Positions 1 through 12,783 of a stretch of DNA of 64,000 nt are shown in pieces. Under the pieces are notes generated by a model that ran no database searches, was not told the DNA's origin, and was given only the letters and a program-made list of their open reading frames with translations. Origin of the DNA: Voacanga thouarsii (taxonomy: Eukaryota > Streptophyta > Magnoliopsida > Gentianales > Apocynaceae); contig JANUWF010001683.1 of NCBI GenBank assembly GCA_026120185.1, positions 4,534,001 to 4,598,000 of the forward strand, given 5' to 3'. The translations under genes and the position numbers were made by a program. Every line of letters starts with the position of its first letter. Position 1 is the stretch's first letter.

Positions 1-1865
1 GATCTGTCTTGATAAATTGAGATCTATGCTTGCGAGCATGATTTGGATGAATTGATGAGTTGAATGGTTGTATATGTTCATGATTTTGAGTAACCTTGGA
101 ATTATGATCATGATCTAGTTGTCCCTAAGCAAATTTTTATTTCATGAATAAAATATTTAGTAATATAATTTTGCTAGTGATTTCGAAAAACCCTAGGAAG
201 GGTGGATTTGGAATATTATATTTATATAAAGGAAAATTTAGTCAAATAAATAATAGTTTTAATAGAAAAATAAAATATACAGATACTTTATAAAATAATG
301 AAATCCACTAAAGCCTTTTATGGAAATAATCATGATTAGTAAAATACTTATTTCTATAAATTTAATTATCATCTTTTAATCAAAACCTATTAAAACTCAT
401 TTATTATTTTTCAAGTAAGATTCGTTAAAATTAATTTTCAACTAACTTTAGTTGTCAATTATTTTCTAACAACTAAATTATTAATAAATCATTAACAAAT
501 AAACTCTAAATTTTTCTTAGCAAGTTTTAAACCTTTAACTTATTAGTACCTATTTCCCAAAACATTAATTATTTTAAATATCAAATTATCCTTAGCCTAT
601 AAACTTATTTATTTATTGAGTGGCCTTAAAGCTTGGGACACTAGGATCATGATAGTAGTAAGTTGCATTGTTTTAAAATTGAGGAAGTGGATTGTGGCTT
701 GAAATTGATTGTGTTTTGCATTTGTCCATGTGGGGTTAGGTTAACTGTTGGAGACCTTTTCTTTGTGAGCAAGAGTCAGGTAAGCTCCTGCATAAAACTT
801 GATTGATGTGAAATATTTTCCTTATGGTAAGCCGAATGTAGAGTGTATGGACACTCATTTATGTAAAGGAACTTGAGGGTTGAACTCTCTCTTATTTCAA
901 ACAATTGAATTATTTAAAAATCAAAGAGTATATTTGCCAAACTCAAACTCTTTCTAGAGCTGACGTTTACAAGGACTTTGAAACCCTCAAAATGCCATTT
1001 TCATGTGGAACAATGTTTTGTTCAATTTATCCCAAGTGGGAAACATCGTTGAGTATTCAATAAGGGTGGACTATTAGGACTAGTCCTTGAGGGGTTAGGG
1101 TAAGTCTCTTAGTAGGTGGCCACCTTTGAGGGGTCAGTCCTTCCCGGATAGGACGTCAGTCCAGTGGGTCGTGCCGGTCTGAGCTAGTAGTGTTCTTTTC
1201 AATCAAGTGACTGTGTTTTGCCGGAATGGACACCCGCTTGTTATTTGGGTATAGAGAAGGAGGAGTATCTTGCCTAGTAGGCCGATCACCTACTTTTGTC
1301 AATATGTACAAAGTGTGGCATACTGACCATCCGGTTGTAGGGCCCAATGTGTGGTAACCCATAATCCTTTCTTATGAGTGGTTAATTTTGTTGATCATGT
1401 ATGGCTGGAATAGCTAAAACGTCACTCTTGCTTTTGACTGATGTTTACTGCTTGCTAATATTTCTCTTATAAAGATTTCGCACTTTGCATCCATGAACTG
1501 CTTTCACTAAACACCCAAAGCACACACGGACTTACTGAGATTTCTGTCTCATCACCTTTTTACCATGATTTCAGGTCAATCCTGCTGGGGGGATGAGTAG
1601 CTAGTGTAATATGCCTGGAAAGAGATTGTTATCGTTTATTTCTATGTATTACTTTTGGGAGTCGAGAGTGGATAATTTTATTTATAGTTTTGTTTTGGGA
1701 ATTCATGGATTTATTCTTGGAGTATTTTGGGATGTAATAAATTTTTAAGTTAAAGTATTATTTTATTCCACTATTTTATTTGTGTGACCTAGTTATAAAG
1801 ACCTCTTGTCCTTTGGACGGGGTGACATCCCCAGCCCTGGCTGGCCTAGGTAGCGAGGTGTTACA
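1..1865 (+). repeat. GyB-family LTR, 3' part (cut by window edge)
   Basis: The last ~1.87 kb of a long gypsy LTR read on the + strand. It ends at 1865 in GGTGTTACA, and the segment just before (about 1795-1850) is the reverse complement of the LTR end seen at 17013 and at every array unit boundary (aaaga-cct-cttgtcctttgga-cggggtgac...). Positions 100-180 match in inverse the stretch around 56080-56190 of another copy. No primer-binding site follows 1865, so this is a 3' LTR or solo LTR. The left end and target duplication lie outside the window. Confidence 0.8.
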
Positions 1866-2392
1866 CCTCGGTTGATGAATCTCCTCTTCTGGAAGCTTTA
1901 ATCCTTAGATTCACACATTTACCATATGTTTTCCTGGTTTTCATAGGCTCTTAAAAGGCTAAAATTCATTCCTTAAGTGTTCTAGGCCGAGTAGAAGTTG
2001 AAAAATACCTAAACTTAGAGGAAATTATCAAATCTGCACTTGATCAGATACTTCGCCGATGTTGGGCAAACCAGAGCCAGTGCCGATTGTGCTTGGCATG
2101 GCCAGCGTCGTCAGTGCTTTGGCTGGCCCAGTCGTGCTTTTTTTTTTTTTCTTCACAAAATCCTATTTTTCCGGAATGCGGCTGGTGCCAGCTCTGTGGG
2201 ACACGGCCGACGTCGATAGTACGGTGGGCGGAGATGGAATTTTTCGTTATTTTTCCCTTTTTTTGAAATAAAAAGCTAGAACACCTTTCCAAGGATAAAA
2301 TATAAAATATGAAGGAATATGACTAGTTAGTGTATCAAATGTATCACAAAATATCCTAAAAAAACTAGGAAATTGTTGATGAATTTAGCCCC
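1866..2392 (-). repeat. Left arm of inverted LTR-like repeat
   Basis: This stretch is the diverged reverse complement of 4936-5440. Shared landmarks are the block near 1990 (gtagaagttgaaaaatacc), the block near 1910 (ccttagattca), the block near 2320 (gactagtta-tgtatcaaa), and the inner end gatgaatttagcccctat at 2377-2394. It reads as a minus-strand LTR of an Athila/TAT-like family whose start points inward. It lacks a clear polypurine tract on its inner side, so it may be a separate insertion rather than a partner of the right arm. A 12-base T run sits near 2139-2150. Confidence 0.5.
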
Positions 2393-2640
2393 TATTACCC
2401 TATATATATAAATCTCTTGTTCCTTCACCCTATTGATTTTATTGATTTTTCCCACCAATAGTGGTAGTCCAAGAGAACTGCTAATAAAATCATTATAGAA
2501 CACACCTTTGCACCCTCTTTAGACTATGCCCTTAAGTTAGGGCTGATAGTTAGATGATTGGTGTGGGGGCCTATAGTTCAGTAAAATGGACCCTATTACC
2601 CTATTTTGATTAAATGGTTCTATGCTAATATGGTCCAGAA
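2393..2640. other. Unassigned spacer inside inverted repeat
   Basis: AT-rich sequence with a TATATATA stretch at about 2401-2410 and two copies of a short ccctattaccctat motif (2390-2404 and about 2591-2605). I recognise nothing else. Confidence 0.3.
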
Positions 2641-3585
2641 ATGAAATAACCATATCGAGACTACTGAGACCAGTGTAAAGGGAACCCCTATCTTTATAGA
2701 TAGAGAGAGACTGGCTACTATCCTACATGTTAATAATGAAGGCCCTTGGTTAGCTGTAGATCACCACAATCAAAAGATATTTTCTGGCCCTCAGTGGAAT
2801 ATGAGTGACACTAGAGCTGCCTTGAGGATATACATGAGAGGTCCAGTAGGGCATGTAGGTTTCTATTCTAATAATGATTTTGAAGCCAACCTATGTGCCA
2901 TAGTCTATATATTTTCTTATAATGTTGTTCCTAAGGCTAGTAGGTTCAATGAGTCTTGTGTGATTGACCTTTATGTTCTCCATAGGATGATACATACTCA
3001 GTCCATCCCGCATACTCCTTTAATTATCCAATCTATGTGGGATATGGTCCATTCTCACCTTTCCATCAAAGCCTTTGTTTTCCTACTCGTGATCTTGAAA
3101 ATTTTAGAAGCCTTTAGCATTAGTTTTAAGGAGGAATATACTAGAACCACAATCGAGAGAGACCTAGTTACTGAACAAACATTAATTAGATGTGGTTATT
3201 AGTACAGTACTAAAGCGAGGTGATGGTTGAGGCCTTATGATGTGTAGCACCCAATGGAAGTTGAGCTTCCACATGTGGAGGAGGAGCATCCTATACTACC
3301 ACCTTAAGCTCTTGCTAGTGGTTCAGAGTCCCAATCAAGGACTGACTTTGAGGCTGAGGTGAGAGGTCAATTGGTGCAGTTGAGAGTGGACATCAGACAC
3401 AAACGAAGATATTGCTCTAATTGTGTGAGTTATGACTACCCTCACTAGGAGGCAAGATGCTTAGAAACAACAATGGACACAAAGGATGCAACGATTTTCT
3501 AGACCTCAAGGTGGTGATGGTAGCCATATGGTTAATGCTGATGATAAGGGTGATGATGATGGGAATGACCGTGATAATTATGATT
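2641..3585 (+). pseudogene. Degraded putative plant transposon protein (TAT/Athila-type retroelement ORF)
   Basis: The open part is 2801-3202, and the frame reads upstream without stops to about 2650, so the ATG at 2801 is internal. The pattern resembles the family often called 'putative plant transposon protein': VKGTPIFIDRERLATILHVN near the start, a central hydrophobic block with a VVPKASRFNE-type segment and LYVLHRM, then LIIQSMWDMV, and a final TLIRCGY. After the stop near 3202 a second open piece rich in Asp and Gly (DADDKGDDDGNDRDNYD) ends at a TGA near 3583, which fits the acidic tail of these proteins. The region between 3203 and 3510 is broken. Family membership is recalled from pattern, not searched. 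A host gene is unlikely because a retroelement 3' end follows directly. Confidence 0.5.
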
Positions 3586-4924
3586 GAGCATTCTTCTACT
3601 AATCCCTGTTTATTTTCCTTAGTTTTCTTTTCCCTTTGTATTTTCATGACTTTTCTTAGGATTTCTTTGTAGTTGGTTTTTATTTTCTTTTCTTTTCTTG
3701 TCTTTTCCTTTTCTAGATTTATGTTTTCTATTTATGTTTCTTTTGTGTTTTTATTTAGGTACATTTCCCTAATGACTCCTTCTGGTGGATTCTAATGTGT
3801 TTAAGCTACTCTGTTATGGAATTATTTTCTTTTCTTTCTTTTTTCCTTTATTGTTTTGGTCCATTGGCTTTCCTTTCATGGTTATATTTTTGGCCATTGA
3901 GGACAATGTCCAGTTTAAGTGTGGAGTGAGAGTTTAACATTGAAGATATACTCCATATACTCCAGCTCTGGGCTACAGTTTGGCTTTTTTAAAAAAACAT
4001 TTTATGGTTTTCATTGCTTTAGCAAAGTTGTAGTTATCTTTCATACTTGGGATATTAGTTCTATCAATCACTTGGTGGATTTTTATTAATAATGAATTGG
4101 TTCATTGGATGGTATATGTTAAAACTTGAGAATTTGGGTTAATCTTGTTTATGCATTAGTGTTAGAATATTATTTTATTCATCTAGTTTGAAGGTGGATA
4201 ATGTGATGAATGTGGGGAAATTTTTGGCTAACTCTAGTACTATAGGTTTAAACTTTGCTTCACTATGAGTTGTGAAAAAAGAATGTGATTAAGTAAAACA
4301 AATGAGTGGAAAAAATTTAATTATGAGCTAAATAAACTTGTTTCATCTTTGAAGATGAGAAAACACTTTTTGCTTGATTATAGGGGCCAATATGGATAGT
4401 GAAGAGAAATTCACTTTCTTGAGGCTCTTAATTCCCAAAAACAAAAGGAAGAAAGAAGATTGATGAAAAAATAAAGAGTGATGACTATAAAGGGGCCAGT
4501 ACAGTACATGAAAAGAAATCCATTCACTTGGAGCTATCAATTCCCTAAGCCATTAAAAAAATTGAGAGAAAAAAATGGAGTATTTTCTTTAAATCATGAC
4601 TTGAGTTGGACAATTTTTAGATTTATTATGCTTGAGTTGGTAGATAGCTTGACTTATATGATTCATATTATCTGCATTTTTGCTTGAAAGGAGAAATAAT
4701 TTTCTTAGACTAAAGTATAAACTTACTTAATTAGACTTCATGGGCCTTGGTATGTTTTATTTAGTACTTCAATTTGTGAATGTACAAAAGGGTTGAAAAG
4801 AATGGCGAGGTCATTTGTAAAGTTTGAAAGGCAATTGTGGCTTTTTTACAGTTGAACTTTTTGAAAGATTGTCTTGTTTTTCCTTGTTTTATAGTGCTTT
4901 GCTTGAGGACAAGCAAATGTTCAA
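3586..4924 (+). other. Retroelement 3' untranslated region
   Basis: T-rich non-coding sequence between the acidic ORF tail and the polypurine tract. It holds the typical TAT/Athila phrase gaggacaatgtcc...ttaagtgtgg at 3899-3925, and a second, gaggacaagcaaatgtt, at about 4905-4922. No ORF here looks like a protein. Confidence 0.4.
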
Positions 4925-4935
4925 ATATGGGGGAA
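4925..4935 (+). other. Polypurine tract
   Basis: A short purine run (gggggaa at 4929-4935) directly before TG at 4936, where the right LTR arm starts. It fits a plus-strand primer site for an element read on the + strand. Confidence 0.45.
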
Positions 4936-5440
4936 TGCGATAGGGGCTAAATTCATCAATAATTTTCTTGTTATTTGAGGTTATTTTTTGATACATTTTG
5001 ATACAATAACTAGTCACATTCCTTCATATTAGATATTTTACACATGGAAAGGCATTTTGGTGTGTTATTGCAAAAATAGAGGAAAACGACAAAAAAACTC
5101 TTTGTCGACAGTGCCCGGCCGATGCCGGCCATGAGGAGTACAGCTAGCACTGAATCTATTCTGGAACAAGGGATTTTTGCTGAAGAAAAATAGTGTACAG
5201 CTGACGTCGGCTCTCCTCTATCCCATGAGAATGAGTTTTCTGGTTTTGTGCGGATTTAACAATTTCCTAAGTGTTTTGGTATTTTTCAACTTCTACTTAG
5301 CCTAGACCTCTTAGGGAATGAATTGTAGCCTCTTATGAGCATATTTAAGCAAGGAAAACATAGGGAAAACATATGAATCTAAGGATCAAAGCTTCTAATC
5401 AATCAAAAAAATAGCAGCTTCATTTATCAAGGGGCATTAT
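4936..5440 (+). repeat. Right arm of inverted repeat: 5' part of an Athila/TAT-like LTR
   Basis: Starts TGCGATAGGGGC immediately after the polypurine tract and pairs in inverse with 1866-2392. It contains a GC-richer block (5107-5220, with repeated gccgg and gacgtcgg) matched imperfectly by 2055-2235 on the left. The LTR may continue to about 6600, but I have no second copy with which to fix its end. Confidence 0.5.
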
Positions 5441-7150
5441 TCAAGAAGGTTTTCAAGGAGAAGAATAAGGGATTGTCTATGAGTTTTTTTTTTTTTCTAC
5501 CTTTGTTTTCATTTTCTAGAATAATGATGTGATTAATATTTTCATTGTAATTTGACATTATTTTGGGATTTATGATTTCTTGAGTTAATTTAGTCTTTGG
5601 ATCAATTAACTATTTGTCTTGGGATTTAATTACTTATTTTCACTACGAAAATGATTGTTTGATCATTATTGTTAACTTGCTTGAAAAGGGGTTTGATAAT
5701 GGTTTCAATTTAATTAATTTTATATTTATTATCTCTTAGCTTGTTTGAAAAATGGGTTAATTGTCAAGAACTTGGGTAATCAAAGATTTATTGACAATTT
5801 CTAGAATATAGATTCAATGACTACTTTTATGCTTTAAATCACCTAGAATATAGAGATTTATGTAAGGATTAATTTTAATGCATCTTTTGGATGAATTGTT
5901 TAAGACAGAATATGCTCACTAATTGAACTAGAAGATTGTGATTCCATTGATTGCAAACCAAGTGGGTCAATTTTAAATCTTTCATGATACCAAGATAATA
6001 ATTAATTGTAATATTTGTTAAGTAATTCATTGTCATGTCTTCAATAATATTTGTCTGAATGGCATATTCTTTCATTCTAGAGTTGTATGTAATTTTTTTT
6101 TTTCATTTTTATCATCTTACCACTTTGTTGGTTCGGTTAAATAATGAATGAATGGTAACTAATGGTAGTTATTTCTTGAGGAATAATACTCGTTAATTCC
6201 ATATACTATGCTTACGATGAGTATACTTGCTCACATGTTTAATTTGGGGATTGATGTTTTAATTAAAACTTGGCTAGGGATGGATTTAAATTTGAATGAT
6301 TTTTATACAACCAAATCATATGCATCAACTTCCTCAATAGTTAATGATCTAAAGATAGTTCCATCGATAGGATGATCACTACTCATATTACCTACGGATA
6401 ATCTAAAGTTAATACCTCAAATGTAGGTGTGCCAGTACCAAAATGGCTTTAATTATAATTCATCCGTTAGTTCTAAATTCTCATAGAAATTTATCTTATA
6501 GGGGGTCATGTTTGCAATAATACGCAGATAATCACAATCTCTAACAAGAAGTCGTGGGGCCATTGGAACCCTCTCTCACTTAATCTTTTGAGAAAAATAA
6601 GTTTTTTTTTTTGAAAAACATTATTTAACAATATATTTGGTTAACTTTAGTAAATTCCAAAAATTCAACCATTATTCTCTATGTTAGGAAAAAAATGCTT
6701 TAAGAGAGTAAACCATGAATTTTCATTTTTACTACCTAAGTTAAAACCATTTTCTAGTAACCAAATTTAAAATACTTAAATTCAAAATATTCTCCATGTC
6801 AATGATAATACCCTTTGGAAGAATAAATCATGAATTTTATTTTAAATTCCTAAGTTTCCTTTATAATGCTTTTTTCGTAATTATTTTTTCTAGAGAAAAA
6901 ATTACTTTCTCAAAAATCTTGTGCATTTGATCACAAAATTAAATAAAATATCCAATATCCTAAAATAAACTTTTTACATGCTATTTTTATTCTTTAATTC
7001 TTATGTGACAAAATAGTGGATTAAATATTACTGTAATAAAAAAAATGACCTTGTTTAATCCTAAAGTGGTTCCTCATTTACTAACCATTTTCATGTAAAG
7101 TTATTTATCACCATAAATAAACCATTGTAAGAAAATAACCTCGTGTGTTA
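5441..7150. other. AT-rich stretch without a gene
   Basis: I see no coding sequence or known motif. The first half may be the rest of the LTR that starts at 4936. From about 6600 it is plain AT-rich sequence. Confidence 0.4.
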
Positions 7151-7690
7151 TAGGACCCAAAAGGAAAAGAAATAACAATGAAATTTGGAAAAAAAGATTG
7201 TCTTCAAGATGCTCGAACTGGAACCGAAAATTGTGACCTCAACTGAACAACTTCAGTGTAATCCGGGCAATATTCCCAAAACCAGGCATGGATTGTGAGA
7301 TACAAAATCTCCAAGCCAGCCACGATTCTAGGTAAATCGGTTGCAGCTTGTAAAACTCCAAACCAGCGGCAATTTCAAAAAAAGCTGTCCGTGACTTGAA
7401 TAAATCCAACTTGCCCGTGACTCTCCCTCATCTTGCCATAGCTTGTGAGGAAAAACCTCCAAGATAGTTGTGGCTTGGAGGTAAGCAGGCCACAACTTGG
7501 CTCTATTTGACTATTGCAATTTTCGAATTTCCTCCAGTTTCTCTTCAGGGATTTTTCCATTGTTGATTTGGTGCCAATATTGTTACAATAATACAATAGA
7601 TTGAATTTAAATATAATTCCAATTACCTATGCCTTTCAAAATAAGCCGTACACAAATTCTACAAAAAGGAATTAACAATAACTTACAAGT
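7151..7690. other. Unassigned region beside copia LTR
   Basis: Slightly GC-richer than its neighbours. A minus-strand 73-codon ORF (7375-7596) has no recognisable features. It may be leader or flank of the copia LTR that follows, but no primer-binding site is visible. Confidence 0.25.
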
Positions 7691-9517
7691 GCATGTGCCT
7701 CCAAGCGCAAGGCGTGCATAACATCTACCCATATAAAAAACTATGAGGGATTCATACAGTTACAAAGATTAAATTTTTATTAGTAAAGGAACTATCCTTT
7801 TTCTGTTAGTAACCCTAAGCATGCTCCTAGATTATAGCCTGGATCTTATAGTACTTCAAGGACCACATAAAAATAAAGACACAGAGGAAGATACTAAATT
7901 TAAATTTTTCCTGAGCCAAACTCCAAGAATGCTTACTTCTAGGATGCTTAGGTTGAATAACTGGTGTTGGATTCAGGTTCAACAAAGCTTCTTATGCTAG
8001 AATGTTCACTTGTTCCACGGGAATCCAGCTAACCATCAGGTTTTTCATATCTATCACATACCATGTTCGTGAGCTCTGAGCCTTTTAGAGCTTTCTTGAA
8101 CCTTCTATGGTTTGCTACTATTGAAAGTAGAATATATAGCGAATTAATTGGAAGAAGAATTGGAAGAGCTATCTTGGAAGAGGAAAAATGGCAAAGGGAC
8201 GGTGGCTTGTCGTACGAAAAACCGAAGCTATTTTAATTTTTCTTGTTTGCTACGTGAATCTATGGTTCACTATAGAAAGCACAGCAAGACAATCATTTTT
8301 GTTCTTCACAAGCACAGACAACCACCGTTTCTTTTCCTTTTCTATTTATATATCTTGAGGTGGCAATTACTCTTTTTCTTATTAATCCTTTTGATGTCCC
8401 AACAAACCCAGTGGGCTAGGGTTTTTTTAATTAGTCCAGGAATAATTAAGTAGCTCTTATATTAATTAATTGATCTAATTGGAGCTAATATAAAATTACC
8501 CATGAAAATTAATTAATGAACCAATTTAATTAAATTGGCTTAATTAATTATTGTTGCTTGAAAAAATAAATAATTAGACTCCTAAAATAATTCTTCAAAT
8601 AATAAATTCATCCAATAAGCCTATATAGTAAATAAATTTACTAAAGTTACTTAAGCTACTCTGGGGACCAAAAGATATATTATTCTTGGGTAATAAAATG
8701 ACTAAAATACCCTTACTAATAACTAGCTTTATTTTATCATTTTAAATATTCCATTTATCAGCATATAGAAATGCTTACTCCAAGAATAATATTGCCTTTT
8801 TACCTACAGGTATAATAACAAAAATACCCCTCTATATAACACCGATTATTGAGATAGGAAAATTATACTAACACACTTCTCAATGTTATCTACCATCATT
8901 TGATGACTACTCTGATATTCCATGATTTCCAATATGTATTCTCTTATCTCAAGGAAGTACCCAAAAGAGTACAGACTTAGTCATATTTCCTAGGACTCTA
9001 ATTTATCTAGGTTTGCCTGAACAATTACATGGGAGTGATGCCTTCACAAAATGAAGCATAGAAACTCTATTGTATATGTCTGTCTTAATTAACTAAATTT
9101 ATACACCCAACGTACAAGATTATTAGCCTTGTGGTAAGACCTCACCCACCATATGTCAAAGTGTAGAAGTCCAAGTTTACTAGACCACCAACTTATACTC
9201 AAGTCATAAGGCACTCGTCCATGCAGTAGCAGTGATAAACCAATCATTATTTTTTATAATACTTTTATAAAGATTATAATCGTATGGTCCAGTTCTACGT
9301 ATTCCAAATATGTTTACACTATTAGCGTGAGAGGACTTATCACTAGTTAAAGGTAAACCATTCCTGATATATAAACTATATTGTAATAATCTAAACCTTA
9401 TAGAAATGCCCAATTTTATCAATTGATGAAGAAAAAATTGTTACTTATGTGTTAGTAGCCCATAATCTACACTTGACTATGAAAGCACGACTCAATCATG
9501 TAGATTACTTACTAACA
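7691..9517 (-). repeat. Copia LTR, CoB (sister of Copia-1 LTR)
   Basis: Read on the minus strand, about 8640-9400 follows the Copia-1 LTR (36274-38026) in order: ttggaatacgtagaac, then acttgagt-taagttggtggtc, then gttaattaagacagac, then gatggtagat, then a gaggggtatttt block, then ttttggtccccag. The two are clearly diverged. The likely LTR start is TGTTAGTAAG read from 9517. The far end near 7691 is uncertain because no primer site or second copy is present. Confidence 0.55.
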
Positions 9518-9531
9518 CACTTAGACCTTTA

Positions 9532-11280
9532 TTATACTAATAGATGTAAACAAACTGCCAATAATGAATGGAATATTTTCATCCCAGATTCTACTTTCGT
9601 CCTAATATGACACATACATGCATTGCATCCACCTTTACCATAATATGTGCAACAAATATGAGTTATATATGAAGAGCTAGCATTCACAAAATGAGATTTG
9701 TAATTACCAGCTTTGTTCAAATGCAAATATCCGAGACCATTTTTGTCTCCAGCTACACGTTACATTCCAAGCAATTTATCTAGATTATTTTTTCATTTGT
9801 GAACGTCTCAATGCATATAGCAAGATCATCAATTCTATTTTTCATGTCATCAATATCATTGAGCATAATCTCAAGAGATATTACTTTGTCACATAGCTAT
9901 TTGTTCTCGAGTGAAATATAGTGCAAATAAGTTGAGATAACATCTTTTTCAATGTATGAACAATTAATGGAATGAAGTATATTTTTGTTCTCACTTAATA
10001 GCTTAGCAATGTCATCTAACAAGGAATCAATCTTTAGTTTCATTTTCCTATTTTCTTCTAGACAACTTTTTGAGTTCATGGAACATGTCAACAAGAAGCT
10101 CACTCGGATGATCAGAATTTTTACAAGAAGAATCGTATAATTTAGATATAGAATTAGGAGTAAGTCTTACCTTTTCTTGCTTGGCCATGAAGTATATGTC
10201 GGCCGTTTCAGCTTCAGATTCACTATGTTCTTTAGATCCGGATCCATATTGATCCCAAGTTCTAACCAGCCCTTTTCCTTTCTTTGCCTTATTATCATTT
10301 CTTTTCTTTTTATTTTACATGACCTCCTTTTCTTTAGCTATTAGACAGTTAACAATAAAATGTTCTGTGATTTTATATTCATAGTAATGAGGTTTGACGG
10401 ATAAAGTTTGTCCCTTCTCTTTGACAAAATTTTTTGCCCCTTTTGAAGTTATTTTTTTTTGAACGTCTTCCTGAATTTTCTAGCAACCATGGCCAATTCT
10501 TCGGTGTCTAAATTAGTGTCATAGTCACTTTTACATTGTTCACTGTTAGCTTTATCATTGACACCCTTTAAGGTAGTTCTTCTCTTGCCTCTATCAGCAT
10601 CATCATCATCAATATTCTTGAAACATTTTAAGTATTATTTCATGAGTGAAAAGAGACCCAATCATTTCTTTAGTTGGTAAATTATTCAAGTCTTTAGATT
10701 CTTCTACAACCACGGTCTTAGGCTGCTAGCTTTTTGGCAAGGCATCGAGTATTTTTCTATTTTTCTTTCCAAGGGAATAGATTTTCCTGCATGCCTTCTA
10801 TCCATTCATAATGTTTGTGAATCTAGTGAACATATCAGTTATGTTCTCATTTGGTTTCGTGTTAAACAACTCATAGTCAATGACCAAAAGTTCCAACTTT
10901 GATTCCTTTATCTGATTTGTCCCCATATGGGTAACTTCAAGTAATTTTCACATTTCATAAGCTGAATCAAAACCAATAACTTGGTTGTATTCATTAACAT
11001 CAAAGGCACAACACAATATATTCATTGCTTGAAAATTCAAGGTCATTTCTGAAGTATCATCACTGTCCAATTTGTTACTCGGTTTAGGAACTTTTCTGCC
11101 TTTGACAGTTTTGAAAGGAACAAATGGTCCATTTTCAATCAGATTCCAAAGATCAAAGTTGATTGAGCATGCATATATTTTCATTTGATTTTTGAAGAAA
11201 GTATAGTTGGTTCTATTAAACAATGATGGTCTGTTTGTTGAAGACCCTTTAGTGTATGTTGGGGACAAAGTGTTTGCCAT
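9532..11280 (-). pseudogene. Copia gag remnant (CoC)
   Basis: Minus-strand gag of a Ty1/copia element. The start MANTLSP at 11280 is followed by SLFNRTNYTFFKNQMKIY, LWNLIENGPFVPFKTV and a segment ending MNILCCAFDVNEYNQV, the usual order in plant copia gag (UBN2/gag-polypeptide). Beyond 10948 the frame breaks repeatedly, but gag-like pieces continue: a DALPKS segment, a DLNNLPTKEMIGSL segment, and near 9600 a cysteine cluster (CCTYYGKGGCNACMCH) that looks like a decayed zinc knuckle. Protease and pol are absent; the remnant stops where the CoB LTR begins. Its own primer site and LTR lie directly upstream (11326-12783). Confidence 0.75.
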
Positions 11281-11325
11281 TTGGATCTTTCCTACAAGGC
11301 TGTTAGGCAAAAACAATATAGACCG

Positions 11326-11341
11326 ATGCTCTGATAATGAT
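11326..11341 (-). other. Primer-binding site of CoC
   Basis: Read on the minus strand this is atcattatcagagc, close to the plant initiator-Met tRNA primer sequence tggtatcagagc, and it begins directly after an LTR end in ATATCA. Confidence 0.6.
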
Positions 11342-12783
11342 TGATATACCTTATAGGGGGTGAATAAGATTTATGGCAAACAAATACAGATTTTCAAAGA
11401 TTTTCTAAAATCTAAAATATGAAAATAGGTGAGTTTCAAAAGAGACCCTTTTCTATCTAGATTTAAATGCAGTTAGAGATCTTTTAAAGTTCTACCAAAT
11501 GATGGTAAATAAGCTAAGTCAAATAGGACAGATAGCAGATCAACAACCAATTCTTTCTTCAACATAAACATGTTTAACAAAAACATTGAATGCAGATAGA
11601 AGTGTTATGTTTTCTAATTAAATGAATAGTGAAATTTTAGTTACAAAATTCAAAATAAATATAAGAGAATAGACCCAAAGATTTATAGTGATTCGATCCT
11701 CAAATAATCTACATCTACTACTTTAAGCTTATACTTAGGGATATTGACCTAGCTAGTAAAAACCTTTTCTCAAATAAATGGTTGTAGGTAATACCACTTA
11801 CAATAGAAGGTCACCATACTTGGTTTTACTCCCAACCTCTATGTACCCAACAATCAAAGCTCACCTTAACTTGGTTTTACTTCCTTAACCTTTACATGAT
11901 TAAAATTTTTGAGCAAATACAAATTTAGCTCAAAGATTGACCAATTGTACACTAAATAAAGCAACTTTACCTTTTTACCTTTCGAATAATAGATCTCATT
12001 TTGAAGTACAATACGGATGAGGGATTTTTGCTTTTCAAGTATCTTAGGATGTTTCTAAAAGTGTTTGTGCAAATCCTTTGCTGCAAAATTGAGTATAAAT
12101 AGCTTTTATAAGGGTAAAAATCAAAGCCATAATAGAATAATGGCTAGTTGCTACTGTAAGCTTTTGTAGGATTTTAGGCTTATAGAAAAAAAATTGTGCG
12201 TCCAAAAAATGAATCTAAAATATCATTTTGTGCCATGAAGTATATTCTAAACAACTTTAAATTTTGGCACTTGGGAAATAGGCTTTGGAGGGGTGTTTTG
12301 GATTCAGAAGTCTGTTAAAAAATGACTCTACCAAAGTCCCTAAAATTTTTCTTCTAAAAATTCTTTTTATGGACCAAATAAGGATAAGAAGAATACCTAC
12401 TTTTTTGAAATAGTTATGAGTGCTTTAATATGAAATAAATTGAATTTAAGGTAAAAAGACATGGGAAATAAAAATATTACGTTAACCATAATTTCCTAGT
12501 CTGTAATTCTTCAAAAGTCTTCATGGTATGCAACTTCTTTAGGTAGGATCTTGACTTGATCAATCCTTCTTATACTTCATTTATCCATAAGTCACTTAGC
12601 AATCCTTTTTGTGAAACTTGAAGAACTGTGCTTAAACATGCCATAATCCAAAAAGCCTATCATATACAAATGACACATGTTAGTTCACATCAATATTTGT
12701 CATTTATCAAAATACAGAAGAAATTCCTTTAGGGTAACACTGAATATTTATTCAAGTATAAAGCATAGAAGAGAAAAGAATCA
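11342..12783 (-). repeat. CoC 5' LTR
   Basis: The LTR ends (minus sense) in ...AAGGTATATCA at 11342, next to the primer site and gag. The other end is placed at 12783 (TGATTC in minus sense), because just beyond it the Athila gag frame starts again. That end is inferred from the flanking frame, not from a second LTR, which is missing. Confidence 0.5.

Noticed and set aside
2801..3202. Host gene coding for a 133-residue protein
   Set aside because: The frame continues upstream without a clear start, the protein pattern matches a retroelement-associated family, and a polypurine tract and LTR follow.
8148..8453. 101-codon + strand ORF with a hydrophobic tail
   Set aside because: Lies inside the CoB LTR, opposite its orientation, with no recognisable features; runs of T give apparent membrane segments.
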